DNA of 64,000 nucleotides from Veillonellales bacterium (GTDB taxonomy: Bacteria > Bacillota > Negativicutes > JAAYSF01). The notes under the pieces were generated by a model. The model was given only the letters and a program-made list of their open reading frames with translations, was not told where the DNA came from and searched no databases. This document shows, in pieces, positions 1 through 7,792 of this stretch (its first letter is position 1; each line of letters begins with the position of its first letter). The translations under genes were made by a program, and so were the position numbers. The stretch is taken from positions 1-64,000 of the forward strand of contig JBDKTO010000001.1 in the NCBI GenBank assembly GCA_039680175.1, written 5' to 3'.

Positions 1-144
1 TTGTTCGGCTGATTTTTGGATTGCTGGCCAAGCATCAGCTTTACTCTCAAAGTGGAGTAAGCCAAGCTTAACATTCCCATATATTACCTTTTCTTTTCGG
101 CTATGGAAAAGGCTTATTAAGTGTACGTTCTTTTCAGAATTCGT
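1..144 (-). other. Possible coding remnant running off the left edge
   Basis: On the minus strand the frame from 144 down to 1 is open after a stop at 147-145. It translates to a mixed, soluble-looking sequence (ending ...HFESKADAWPAIQKSAEQ) more protein-like than the plus-strand frames. No ATG, GTG or TTG lies between the stop and the edge, so it would be a 5'-truncated or decayed gene, or chance. I recognise no family. Confidence 0.2.
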
Positions 145-188
145 TTACAATTCTTTATTTTTTCGGGCTTGACATATTACCAGATTGC

Positions 189-332
189 TTAACTTAAGTC
201 CTTAATGATTAGAAGCGAAGATATAACACATAGCACGATCATAATTGCAGTGGTAAAAGTATTTTTGTAGGCGCTTTGAATCGCAATGCTTGCTAATGTC
301 AGAAGAACAAATCCAACAAGTATCTTTTTCAT
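189..332 (-). CDS. Small hydrophobic membrane protein, 47 aa
   Basis: An ATG at 332-330 opens a 47-codon frame (MKKILVGFVLL... to ...LLIIKDLS) closed by TAA at 191-189. It has a Lys-Lys start, one hydrophobic segment (about residues 4-19), a short polar loop with Tyr-Lys-Asn, and a second hydrophobic segment (about 28-43), so it could be a two-helix membrane peptide. I see no convincing Shine-Dalgarno just upstream; the only strong GAGGAGG on this strand lies near 412-418, too far away. No family recognised. The even hydrophobic design favours a real peptide, but expression is uncertain. Confidence 0.35.
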   Translation of the reverse strand: MKKILVGFVLLTLASIAIQSAYKNTFTTAIMIVLCVISSLLIIKDLS

Positions 333-513
333 GTTATGGCTGATTGAATTTGGGTAGAATATGTTTAAAGGAATGTTAGCTTAAAGAACTCTACCTAACC
401 CAATGATTGACCTCCTCTTTATGTATTTGTTAATATTTTTCTTAGCTAGCTTTATAGTATCATATATAGAGATAATTTTGAAATCACTTTTCATAAATAG
501 ATAAGATTATTTT

Positions 514-533
514 GCGCCCTCCGGGGAGCTTTT
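514..533 (+). terminator. Short GC hairpin with T-run
   Basis: GCGCCC and GGGGAGC can pair around a tiny loop and are followed by TTTT. It could terminate leftward-edge transcription before the promoter of the DUF1653 gene. The stem is short and contains a mismatch. Confidence 0.35.
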
Positions 534-559
534 ACCTTTGCAATGCAAACTGATATAAT
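531..559 (+). promoter_or_regulatory. Sigma-A-like promoter for the DUF1653 gene
   Basis: TTTACC at 531-536 and a perfect TATAAT at 554-559 are separated by 17 bp. The start codon of the DUF1653 gene lies 31 bp beyond the -10 box. Confidence 0.55.
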
Positions 560-590
560 AACATTATTCTATATTACAAGGAGAGAGCGA

Positions 591-806
591 ATGAACGAAA
601 TAAAGCCCGGTAAATACAAACATTTCAAAGGTAACATGTATCAAGTGTTGTTTGTTGCCATTCATAGCGAAACTGAAGAGCCACTAGTAATATACAAAGC
701 GTTGTATGGTGAGCAAAAGATATGGGCAAGGCCATTGAAAATGTTTGTAGAAACCGTTGAACATGATGATAAAATAGTGCCAAGATTTGAATATTTATCA
801 GACTAA
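591..806 (+). CDS. DUF1653 family protein, 71 aa
   Basis: The protein begins [14 protein letters not shown] and continues with the [22 protein letters not shown]-type core and a WARP..MF turn typical of DUF1653 (COG4728), a small beta-rich family of unknown function. The start at 591 is chosen because AAGGAGAGAG sits 5-8 bp upstream. A longer in-frame start at 543 would overlap the promoter -10 region and has no ribosome site. The acidic C-terminus (VPRFEYLSD) is also typical. It appears monocistronic. Function is unknown; no catalytic residues are evident. Confidence 0.85.
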   Translation: MNEIKPGKYKHFKGNMYQVLFVAIHSETEEPLVIYKALYGEQKIWARPLKMFVETVEHDDKIVPRFEYLSD

Positions 807-819
807 GCGTTCGAATTAG

Positions 820-958
820 CACAAAATCAGTCCACTAGCAAAACCCATAGAATCAGCACTTCGCGGTATCATTGGACGGGGGCCCGGATGGTGCCGTTTT
901 CAGTGCGGCAATGAGAGAACAGTATTTTTTGTCAAGGAAGTCTCTTTTTGCCGAATAA
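820..958 (+). pseudogene. Possible frameshifted C-terminal gene remnant
   Basis: After a stop at 817-819 one frame reads ...KPIESALRGIIGRGP to about 893; dropping one base in the G/C run at 886-895 joins it to a frame reading DGAVFSAAMREQYFLSRKSLFAE and a TAA at 956-958. Both halves look like real protein and a terminator follows, so this may be the tail of a decayed gene. There is no start codon and I recognise no family. Confidence 0.22.
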
Positions 959-978
959 TGTATAAAAATGGTAAATGA

Positions 979-1002
979 GGCGTCCTTTGGGGCGCTTTTT
1001 TT
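979..1002 (+). terminator. Rho-independent terminator
   Basis: GGCGTCC/GGGGCGC stem with a 3-base loop followed by seven T. It ends the DUF1653/remnant transcription unit. Confidence 0.7.
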
Positions 1003-1134
1003 ATACCTAAAGCAATAAAAGCAATAACAATGCAGGGTAATACAAAAAAAATATGAAATTTGATGGTTAGATAGTAAACGGCAAAATCCTTTAGCCCTTT
1101 CTGGTATTCTGACGGGAGAAAGGGGGGATTTTGT

Positions 1135-1302
1135 ATGAATAAGAAAGAGATGATAAGTCAGATTGAAGCATTACGGCACACTCTAAACGAAAACAGCTGC
1201 GGAAAAAGTTTTATTGATCCAGAAGTTTTAGCACTTAGCAGACGCTTAGATGAATTATTAAATGAATATCAAAAAATGTTACAAAGAAAGGGTATCAAGT
1301 GA
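1135..1302 (+). CDS. Spo0E-like aspartyl-phosphate phosphatase, 55 aa
   Basis: This short ORF starts ATG at 1135 after a strong AAAGGGGGG site and ends TGA at 1300-1302. It encodes two predicted helices with the Spo0E family core: an N-terminal helix MNKKEMISQIEALRHTLNE, then LALSRRLDELLNEYQKM, matching the SxxLDxLLNxY signature. Spo0E-type proteins dephosphorylate Spo0A~P and delay sporulation in Bacillus; the SRRLDEL segment holds the active-site region. An intrinsic terminator follows at 1386. The gene stands alone, as is common for such regulators. Whether the target here is Spo0A is inference from family. Confidence 0.85.
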   Translation: MNKKEMISQIEALRHTLNENSCGKSFIDPEVLALSRRLDELLNEYQKMLQRKGIK

Positions 1303-1385
1303 AAGAGCCGTCCAGATTCAAAATTAATTTTAATAATCACCGCTTATAGATCGTAAACATCCTAATATTTATATCCACTTTTTTT

Positions 1386-1414
1386 ATCCCGGCATAATGC
1401 TGCCGGGATTTTTT
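1386..1414 (+). terminator. Rho-independent terminator after the Spo0E-like gene
   Basis: Perfect ATCCCGGCA/TGCCGGGAT stem with a short loop followed by TTTTT. Confidence 0.85.
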
Positions 1415-1521
1415 ACCTTTTGCCGCTTTAAGGTAGTTAGTAATTATTATTTACAAAATACCACTATTATAGTATGATTTAATTAATCTAATTCCAGTTA
1501 AATAAAAGGATGTGGAATGAT

Positions 1522-1668
1522 ATGTTTAAGAAAATTGGTCAATTTCTATTACAATTTCTAGGAGTCCTAGCTTATCCTTTCATATTCGTTGCAGGAGTCA
1601 TAGCGCTCATTTTTTCACCAATTATTAGTCTATTAAGAAGTATTTTTGGATCAAGTAAAAAATGTTAA
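1522..1668 (+). CDS. Small membrane protein, 48 aa
   Basis: ATG at 1522 opens MFKKIGQFLLQFLGVL..., a 48-residue peptide with a continuous hydrophobic stretch (about residues 7-40, interrupted by Pro at 19 and 33) and a basic tail ending SSKKC. AAAAGGATG lies about 12 bp upstream, a loose but usable ribosome site. It resembles sporulation-associated or toxin-like membrane miniproteins in composition only; I recognise no family. It lies alone between a terminator and the YlmC gene. Confidence 0.45.
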   Translation: MFKKIGQFLLQFLGVLAYPFIFVAGVIALIFSPIISLLRSIFGSSKKC

Positions 1669-1807
1669 ACAATCGCCTATACTACGGTATAAGACGTTTT
1701 ATAATAGTAACGCCTTGACATATAATGAAGAAAAATGCCCTAATCCTGCTTTGCGCATTTCTGCATAATTCACATTATCTAAAATATAATGTAGCGGGGG
1801 TGCGGAA

Positions 1808-2080
1808 ATGGGAGACGTTATCGTATGTGTATCTGACCTGAAGTTAAAAGAGGTCATTAATGTACTGGATGGCAAACGGCTTGGCACCATAACGGATATA
1901 GAAATTGATGTGGATGCCGGTAAACTAACGGCTATCGTTGTACCAGGCGCAGGCAAATTTTTGGGCTTGTTTGGGCGAAATGAAGACATTGTAATACCAT
2001 GGGAAAAGATTAAAAAAATTGGGTTTGATGTTATTTTAGTGGAAACAGCAGCTTTCGCTGAACTCACTCAACATGAGTAA
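1808..2080 (+). CDS. YlmC/YmxH-family PRC-barrel sporulation protein
   Basis: 90 residues, all one PRC-barrel-like beta domain: VSDLKLKEVINVLDGKRLGTI.DIEID...GKLTAIVVPG, then a GLFGRNEDIVIPWEKIKKIG segment and IILVE-like end. This matches the YlmC/YmxH family, small proteins tied to sporulation in Firmicutes; their biochemical role is not established. A GGGGGTG ribosome site precedes the ATG. It is the first of two paralogues in the window (the other is at 23759, in the conventional position near the asd-dapG operon). It is followed at once by a strong terminator, so it is probably monocistronic and separately controlled. Confidence 0.85.
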   Translation: MGDVIVCVSDLKLKEVINVLDGKRLGTITDIEIDVDAGKLTAIVVPGAGKFLGLFGRNEDIVIPWEKIKKIGFDVILVETAAFAELTQHE

Positions 2081-2081
2081 A

Positions 2082-2122
2082 AAAAATCTCTAACCTTGAA
2101 CTATGAGGTTAGAGATTTTTTT
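2082..2122 (+). terminator. Rho-independent terminator after the YlmC gene
   Basis: Long AAAAATCTCTAACCT/AGGTTAGAGATTTTT stem followed by T-run, about 15 bp paired. Confidence 0.9.
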
Positions 2123-2158
2123 AAAAACAAGTAAAAAAATTAATTTTTAGCAGGAATA

Positions 2159-2207
2159 ATACAATATATAGCGTAATCAATAACTAGATAAATACAATAT
2201 GTGGTAA
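2159..2207 (+). promoter_or_regulatory. Pair of NrdR-box-like operators upstream of nrdR
   Basis: ATACAATATATAGCGT at 2159-2174 matches 14 of 16 positions of the NrdR box consensus acaCwATATATwGwgt. A second, weaker copy, ATACAATATGTGGTAA, lies at 2192-2207 (about 11 of 16). Their starts are 33 bp apart, close to three helical turns; known NrdR boxes occur as such tandem pairs. The site lies 65 bp before nrdR itself, so it suggests autoregulation of nrdR and probably nrdG. Confidence 0.65.
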
Positions 2208-2222
2208 GATAAGAAGAAGCTA

Positions 2223-2237
2223 TTGGTATTATACCAA
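2223..2237 (+). promoter_or_regulatory. Perfect 15-bp palindrome in the nrdR leader
   Basis: TTGGTAT-T-ATACCAA is a perfect inverted repeat 35 bp before the nrdR start codon. It could be an operator for an unknown regulator, or a small hairpin in the leader. Confidence 0.3.
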
Positions 2238-2271
2238 ATAACAGCAGGAATAAGCAATGGGGGCATAAATT

Positions 2272-2745
2272 GTGCGTTGTCCGTTTTGTGGATGTGACGA
2301 GAGCAAGGTAATTGATTCCCGTGCAGCGGAAGAGGGAAGTTCCATTCGGCGCCGGCGGGAGTGTTTTACTTGTGGGCGGCGCTTTACTACCTATGAGGTC
2401 GTTGAGCAGCTGCCACTGATGGTGGTGAAAAAAGACGGCCGGCGAGTTATATTTGACCGGTCTAAAATTTTAAACGGGATACTGCGAGCTTGCCAAAAAC
2501 GGCCCATACCAATCAGTACGATGGAAGCATTAGCCGAAAAGGTAGAAAAGGAAATTCGTAATACCATGGAGCGGGAAGTTTCGAGTCAATTGATTGGTGA
2601 AATGGTCATGCAGTATCTGAAAGAGATTGATCAGGTTGCATACGTACGGTTTGCTTCGGTTTATCGTCAATTTGCCGACATCAACAACTTTATGCAGGAA
2701 CTGGAAGCCCTGATGAAAACCCAGACAAAAAAAGAGCCTTATTGA
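2272..2745 (+). CDS. nrdR: Transcriptional repressor NrdR
   Basis: 157 residues, the usual NrdR length. The N-terminal zinc ribbon is complete: MRCPFCGC, then [12 protein letters not shown] (cysteine pairs at about residues 3/6 and 31/34), with the conserved SRxx[11 protein letters not shown] between. The rest is an ATP-cone ([26 protein letters not shown]). NrdR senses ATP/dATP and represses ribonucleotide reductase genes. The start is GTG at 2272, because the conserved MRCPFC must be the N-terminus; GGGGGC lies upstream. NrdR-box-like sites in the leader point to autoregulation. nrdG follows in the same direction. Confidence 0.96.
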   Translation: MRCPFCGCDESKVIDSRAAEEGSSIRRRRECFTCGRRFTTYEVVEQLPLMVVKKDGRRVIFDRSKILNGILRACQKRPIPISTMEALAEKVEKEIRNTMEREVSSQLIGEMVMQYLKEIDQVAYVRFASVYRQFADINNFMQELEALMKTQTKKEPY

Positions 2746-2903
2746 TTCTGATTTTTGCCCGTCCTGCAATGCTGCATCGATTAGAAGAGTTCGGAGAATT
2801 ACCGGTTGCCTGAGTGCGGTAGAACGATTTAATGCGGCGGAATGCTGAGTTTAAAGAACGTGTGGTTCATATTTGGCCGTATGATTTAGAAAGGATGACC
2901 TCA

Positions 2904-3428
2904 ATGCTCCGTTATGCAGATATAATCGATGAATCCGTTGTTGATGGATTAGGAATTCGGGTGACGGCTTTTTTTCAAGGCTGTCCCAGACACTGTGAAG
3001 GCTGTCATAACCCGAATCTGCTTACTATGACTGGTGGAAAAGAAATCAGTGAGAACGAATTTGTAGATTTGCTGCTGAGTAAGCTTTCGCCGCTTCATAA
3101 AGGGGTTACTTTTAGTGGCGGTGATCCACTGGCCCAAGCGGAAGCGCTGTTACATGTAGTTTCTTTGCTTAAACAGCAAAAGCCCCAAATAGATATATGG
3201 GTTTATACCGGTTTCGTGTTTGAAGAGGTGCTTTCTCTGCCGGTGATGAACCTGATTGATGTTTTGGTGGATGGGCCTTTTATTGCCGCACAAAAGGATT
3301 TAAGTTTAGCTTTTCGTGGTTCGGCGAATCAAAGAATTATTGATGTACCGAAATCATTGACAGCAGGGAGAGTTATTGAAGCGGTCATTGAAAACTCTTT
3401 TCGCAGCAGGCAGGTTAGTTTCATGTAG
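2904..3428 (+). CDS. nrdG: Anaerobic ribonucleotide reductase activating protein NrdG
   Basis: 174-residue radical SAM activase. It starts MLRYADIIDESVVDGLGIR, carries the CxxxCxxC [4Fe-4S] motif at C27, C31 and C34 (GCPRHCEGCHNP), the GVTFSGGDPL SAM-binding segment, and the DVLVDGPF motif typical of NrdG. It makes the glycyl radical on the class III reductase NrdD under anaerobic conditions. I chose the ATG at 2904, where GAAAGGATGACC lies upstream; an in-frame extension to 2832 has no family support. No nrdD is adjacent, so the partner reductase must be encoded elsewhere. Likely co-regulated with nrdR. Confidence 0.93.
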   Translation: MLRYADIIDESVVDGLGIRVTAFFQGCPRHCEGCHNPNLLTMTGGKEISENEFVDLLLSKLSPLHKGVTFSGGDPLAQAEALLHVVSLLKQQKPQIDIWVYTGFVFEEVLSLPVMNLIDVLVDGPFIAAQKDLSLAFRGSANQRIIDVPKSLTAGRVIEAVIENSFRSRQVSFM

Positions 3429-3452
3429 CACTGTAGCGGCGGAATGGTTTAA

Positions 3453-3493
3453 AATAATATTAACCCCGACGACATGCCGGGGTTAATATTATT
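3453..3493 (+). terminator. Bidirectional terminator between nrdG and the Spx/ArsC-like gene
   Basis: A 15-bp stem AATAATATTAACCCC/GGGGTTAATATTATT around a 11-base loop lies between convergent genes and overlaps the last codons of the minus-strand gene. T-rich arms on both sides let it work in both directions. Confidence 0.75.
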
Positions 3494-3821
3494 GCCATTT
3501 CTTCCATATGTCGGGCTGATAGCCGACGGTAGCCTGGGTGCCGTTTCGAACAATAGGAGTTTTGTATAACAATGGATTCTGTAAAAGTACTGTTTCAATA
3601 TCATGAATGATATATTTCAAATTGCGTTTTTGATATTCTTTACTTTCCGTATCGATTAAATGAGTGATTCCGATTACTGATTTGACACGATTTAATTCGC
3701 CTTTGCTAAGGCCTGTTATCGTTAAGTCGATAAATTGGAATTTAATGTTTCTTTCTTTAAAATAACGTTGCGCTTTTTTTGTTTCCTGGCATTTTTTTGT
3801 TCCAAAGATTTGAATGTTCAT
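3489..3821 (-). CDS. Spx/ArsC-family thioredoxin-fold protein
   Basis: 110 residues: MNIQIFGTKKCQETKKAQRYFKER.I.FQFIDL, a thioredoxin-like fold opening with Cys followed two residues later by Glu-Thr (CxxT), then GLSKGELNRV, and the conserved cis-Pro region LLYKTPIVRNG..ATVGYQPDIWKKW. This is the ArsC/Spx/YffB family. It has only one cysteine in the N-terminal motif, so it is not a CxxC Spx redox switch; it lacks a basic Spx C-terminal helix. It may be an arsenate-reductase-like or glutathione/thiol-linked oxidoreductase. It is convergent with nrdG. Substrate unknown. Confidence 0.8.
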   Translation of the reverse strand: MNIQIFGTKKCQETKKAQRYFKERNIKFQFIDLTITGLSKGELNRVKSVIGITHLIDTESKEYQKRNLKYIIHDIETVLLQNPLLYKTPIVRNGTQATVGYQPDIWKKWQ

Positions 3822-3916
3822 ATGTGCGCCTCACCGATTCATAATTTAGTGTTAATCATTGCGTGTTATTATTTTATTATATGGTTTTTGAAGCTGAGGT
3901 AAAAGAGGGTTCTACT

Positions 3917-6900
3917 ATGTATAGTTATTGTATCATACCGGATTGTGATAAAGATTTGAACTTTTTTTTGGCAGATATGATGTTCTCAGCCAGTGATAAA
4001 GAACTTATGGAAAGATGCCGGGTGTCGAAGGTTGAGGTAGACACCTCGACTAGTTCTTGGCTTATTTGCGTGGACGCGCCGCAGAAAATCCCGCAACAAC
4101 TGGTGAACCGGATTGCAAAACAGCTTTGTAATCGTTGCGGGCTGAACAAAGTTGAGCTTAAGCAAAATATTAAAACATTAGCACGTTACCTGGAACAGGA
4201 ATGGGAAAGCTTTATCGGACAGGTTGCCAAAGACAACCCGGCCTTAAAACATTTGCTGGTTGCTGCCGACTGGCATTTGCAGGGGACAACATTAACGATC
4301 GAAACGTCCGGTGATCTTTCCGGTGAACTGATGACGGAATATGGCATTATCCATAATATGCAGTCTTATATTTTGGCGGAGTTTCATCAGCATTGCGAAG
4401 TAGAGTGTATCACTTCAGCCGCAGAGTGCAATAATACTTGCGAGGAAGATTTATTAACTCCCGAATATTTGGAAGCTTTAACAGAATGCCTGACGCCAAG
4501 TACCAAAAGGGCTGCCGATAATCCGTTGATTTTCGGACGGAAAATTAAAGATTCGCCCCAACCGATCAGCATGATTCAGGACGAAGGGCGCAATATTGTT
4601 ATTCAAGGACAAATGATAAACTATGAGATGCGGGAATTGCGTTCGGGAAGGAGATTACTTACTTTTGATATTAGCGATCGGGACGACGGCATCAGCGGCA
4701 AAGTGTTTTTTGATGACAAGGAGCAGGGGCAAAAGGTAGAAGCTGCCTTAAGCCAGGGCATGACAGTCAAGGTAAAAGGAAGTGTGCAGTACGACAAATA
4801 TTCCAATGAATTGGCGATGTTTGCCGATAGTATGCTGCGGGTGGAACTAGAGCAGCGGCAGGATAACGCGGCGGTCACCCGGCTGGAACTTCATGCCCAT
4901 ACCCAGATGAGCAATATGGATGCTGTGGTTTCAGCAAAACAGCTGATCCAGACAGCAGCCAAATGGGGCCATCCGGCGATTGCGATAACGGATCACGGAG
5001 TGATACAAGCCTTCCCCGAGGCACAGGATGTTGCTGCCAAGACGGGTATAAAAGTGATTTACGGCATGGAAGGCTACTTGTTTGAAAATGATATTAACCA
5101 AGCGCGGCATATCGTTATTTTAGCGCAAAATATGATTGGATTGCGCAATTTATACCGTTTAGTCTCTTTATCCCATTTGAAATATTTGCATCGCACGCCG
5201 CGGATACCACGCACCATTCTGGCGGAATACCGAGAGGGACTGCTGTTCGGATCGGCCTGTGAAGCCGGGGAATTGATTCAGGCCATCCTTCATGATGCCA
5301 GCGAAGAAGAACTGCTTAAAATTGCTGCTTTTTACGATTATCTGGAAATACAGCCGATTGGCAATAACGCTTTTTTGGTGCGGGAAGGCAAAGTAGCGGA
5401 TGATAATGCTTTGCAGCAGATTAACCGAAAGGTATGTGAGCTGGGGGAAAAACTGGGGAAACTGGTTGTGGCAACTTGTGATGTCCATTTTCTGAATCCG
5501 GAAGATGAAATTTACCGGCGGATTTTAATGACCGGCAAGGGGTATGCAGATGCGGATCACCAGCCTCCGTTGTTTTTCCGGACTACGGAGGAAATGCTGG
5601 CGGAATTTTCTTATCTGGGGCAGGAAAAGGCTCAGGAGATTGTAATCGAAAATCCCCGCCGCATTAATGAGCGAATTGAAACAATCAAACCTATACCGGA
5701 TGAATTGTATTCTCCCCAAATTCCCGGAGCGGAAGAACAGATCAGTTCTATGTCCTATCAACGAGCAGAAGAACTTTACGGCAACCCATTACCGGAAATC
5801 GTAGCCACACGATTAAAAACAGAATTGGATTCTATTATCAATCATGGGTTTGCCGTATTGTATTTGATTGCCCACAAATTGGTGAAAAAATCCCTTGATG
5901 ACGGATATTTGGTCGGATCCCGTGGCTCGGTAGGATCTTCCTTTGTAGCTACCATGACCAATATTACCGAGGTGAATTCCCTGCCGCCTCACTGGCGCTG
6001 CGAGAAATGCAAGCACTCCGAATTCGTTACCGACGGCAGTGTTGGCAGCGGTTTTGATCTTCCGGACAAGGAATGCCCCAATTGCCACATTCCCATGAAA
6101 AAGGATGGACATGATATTCCTTTTGCTGTTTTTATGGGATTCCATGGCGATAAAGTTCCCGATATTGACTTAAACTTTTCCGGCGATTATCAGCCGGTTG
6201 CCCACAAATATACAGAAGAATTATTTGGCAAGGATAATGTATTCCGGGCGGGAACAATTGCTACAATCGCGGATAAAACGGCTTATGGCTATGTCAAGAA
6301 CTATTTTACTGACAAGGGCATTATTCCGCGTAATGCTTATATTAACAGTTTAGTGGCCGGCTGTACGGGCGTGAAACGGACAACCGGGCAGCATCCCGGC
6401 GGCATTATGGTTATTCCCCGGGATATGGATGTTCATCATTTTACCCCGATTCAGCGGCCGGCCGATGATAAAAATTCAACCACAATAACGACTCATTTTG
6501 ACTATCATTCTATCAGCAGCCGTTTGGTAAAATTGGACATACTGGGGCATGATGATCCTACGGTTATTCGCATGTTGGAAGACTTAACCGGCCTTGATGC
6601 CAAAAATATACCCTTTGACGATGCGGCAACTATGAGCTTATTTTGCTCACCCCAGGCATTGAACGTTACAGCCGAGCAGCTTGGCAGCAAAGTAGGAACA
6701 TTCGGTATTCCGGAATTCGGCACCAAATTTGTCCGCCAGATGCTGGAGGACACTATGCCCAAGACATTCAGTGAACTGGTTCGTATCAGCGGCTTTTCCC
6801 ACGGTACGGACGTCTGGCTTAATAATGCCCAGGATTTGATAAAGAACGGGACCGCGAAGCTGTCAGAAGCCATTTCGGCACGGGATGATATTATGCTCTA

Positions 6901-7582
6901 TCTAATCCATAAAGGAGTAGAACCGCAGCTTGCCTTTAAAATCATGGAATGTGTCCGTAAAGGCAAGGGCGTGAAACCGGAAGACGTTGAAAAAATGCGG
7001 GAAAAAGACGTTCCAGAATGGTATGTGGAATCTTGTCAAAAGATTAAATATATGTTTCCTAAAGCTCACGCTGTGGCCTATGTTATGATGGCGTATCGAA
7101 TTGCCTATTGTAAAGTGCATCATCCTAAGGCGTTTTATGCATCGTATTTTTCTGTCCGGGCTACAGAATTTGATGCGGATCTTATCCTTCAAGGAGAAAA
7201 TGCTTTGCGATCCCAATTGAGGGAATTTGAACAAAAAGGCAATGCAATGACCGCGAAAGAAAAGGGGCTACAAACGATTCTGGAACTGGCATTGGAAATG
7301 ATTTTGCGAGGGTTCCAATTTCGCCGGGTTGATTTGTATCAGTCGGATGCCACTAAATTTTTGCTTTGCGATGAGGGCTTGCTGCCGCCGCTAGCTGCAT
7401 TACAGGGCGTTGGCGATAATGCGGCTCGGAATATAGTGGCGGCTCGGCAGGAACATCATTTTTCTTCGGCTGAAGATTTAAGGATACGGAGTCATATATC
7501 AAAAACAGTCATTGATATATTAAAAGGTCACGGCTGCCTGGATGATTTGCCGGAGACCGATCAAATGATTCTATTCGCTTAA
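3917..7582 (+). CDS. polC: DNA polymerase III alpha subunit PolC, lacking the exonuclease domain
   Basis: 1221 residues; Bacillus PolC is about 1437. Order: N-terminal domain, OB fold (about residues 215-310), PHP domain from LELHAHTQMSNMDAV (about 322), palm with GSRGSVGSSFVATMT, zinc-binding CEKC...CPNC (about 695-725), catalytic PDIDLNFSG (about 748) and KLDILGHDDPT, helix-hairpin-helix and a C-terminal clamp motif DQMILF. In Bacillus the 3'-5' exonuclease is inserted inside the PHP domain; here GMEGYLFEND runs straight into ARHIVILAQNMIGLRNLYRLVSLSH (junction about 5085-5110), so the exonuclease is absent with no frameshift. PHP metal ligands look intact. Start ATG 3917 has an AGAGGG site; an upstream in-frame ATG at 3881 is less likely. 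Confidence 0.97.
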   Translation: MYSYCIIPDCDKDLNFFLADMMFSASDKELMERCRVSKVEVDTSTSSWLICVDAPQKIPQQLVNRIAKQLCNRCGLNKVELKQNIKTLARYLEQEWESFIGQVAKDNPALKHLLVAADWHLQGTTLTIETSGDLSGELMTEYGIIHNMQSYILAEFHQHCEVECITSAAECNNTCEEDLLTPEYLEALTECLTPSTKRAADNPLIFGRKIKDSPQPISMIQDEGRNIVIQGQMINYEMRELRSGRRLLTFDISDRDDGISGKVFFDDKEQGQKVEAALSQGMTVKVKGSVQYDKYSNELAMFADSMLRVELEQRQDNAAVTRLELHAHTQMSNMDAVVSAKQLIQTAAKWGHPAIAITDHGVIQAFPEAQDVAAKTGIKVIYGMEGYLFENDINQARHIVILAQNMIGLRNLYRLVSLSHLKYLHRTPRIPRTILAEYREGLLFGSACEAGELIQAILHDASEEELLKIAAFYDYLEIQPIGNNAFLVREGKVADDNALQQINRKVCELGEKLGKLVVATCDVHFLNPEDEIYRRILMTGKGYADADHQPPLFFRTTEEMLAEFSYLGQEKAQEIVIENPRRINERIETIKPIPDELYSPQIPGAEEQISSMSYQRAEELYGNPLPEIVATRLKTELDSIINHGFAVLYLIAHKLVKKSLDDGYLVGSRGSVGSSFVATMTNITEVNSLPPHWRCEKCKHSEFVTDGSVGSGFDLPDKECPNCHIPMKKDGHDIPFAVFMGFHGDKVPDIDLNFSGDYQPVAHKYTEELFGKDNVFRAGTIATIADKTAYGYVKNYFTDKGIIPRNAYINSLVAGCTGVKRTTGQHPGGIMVIPRDMDVHHFTPIQRPADDKNSTTITTHFDYHSISSRLVKLDILGHDDPTVIRMLEDLTGLDAKNIPFDDAATMSLFCSPQALNVTAEQLGSKVGTFGIPEFGTKFVRQMLEDTMPKTFSELVRISGFSHGTDVWLNNAQDLIKNGTAKLSEAISARDDIMLYLIHKGVEPQLAFKIMECVRKGKGVKPEDVEKMREKDVPEWYVESCQKIKYMFPKAHAVAYVMMAYRIAYCKVHHPKAFYASYFSVRATEFDADLILQGENALRSQLREFEQKGNAMTAKEKGLQTILELALEMILRGFQFRRVDLYQSDATKFLLCDEGLLPPLAALQGVGDNAARNIVAARQEHHFSSAEDLRIRSHISKTVIDILKGHGCLDDLPETDQMILFA

Positions 7583-7605
7583 TAAAAGGAATGACAAGTT
7601 TTTTG

Positions 7606-7634
7606 TTGTAAAAGAAATTCCTCAGTGCTATAAT
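7606..7634 (+). promoter_or_regulatory. Promoter of the rimP-nusA-infB operon
   Basis: TTGTAA at 7606-7611 and perfect TATAAT at 7629-7634 with a 17-bp spacer. It gives a leader of about 150 nt before rimP. Confidence 0.65.
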
Positions 7635-7661
7635 TGAAATGATAATTGTGGCTGTGCGTCT

Positions 7662-7690
7662 AAGAGTGGGTAGAAAAACCCACTCTTTCA
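7662..7690 (+). promoter_or_regulatory. Hairpin in the rimP leader, possible attenuator
   Basis: Perfect 10-bp stem AAGAGTGGGT/ACCCACTCTT with a 6-base loop, followed by a weak T-rich tract (TCATCTTATTATT). It sits about 25 nt into the predicted transcript of the nusA operon. It could be an attenuator or RNA-stability element; NusA control of its own operon is known in other bacteria. Confidence 0.5.
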
Positions 7691-7792
7691 TCTTATTATT
7701 GTTAGTTCTTCGGTTTTAATCAAGGTATAAGGTAATATGCTGTTAGGCAACACTAAGGATAGAAGGATTTTCTTAGTCAGGAGGTAATTGGC

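Noticed and set aside
1-180. Plus-strand open frame at the left edge (57 codons)
   Set aside because: Composition is not protein-like, with no start codon or ribosome site visible; the minus-strand frame looks better but is also weak.
7662-7690. Simple intrinsic terminator of polC
   Set aside because: It lies downstream of a strong promoter and lacks a proper T-run, so it is better read as part of the rimP leader.
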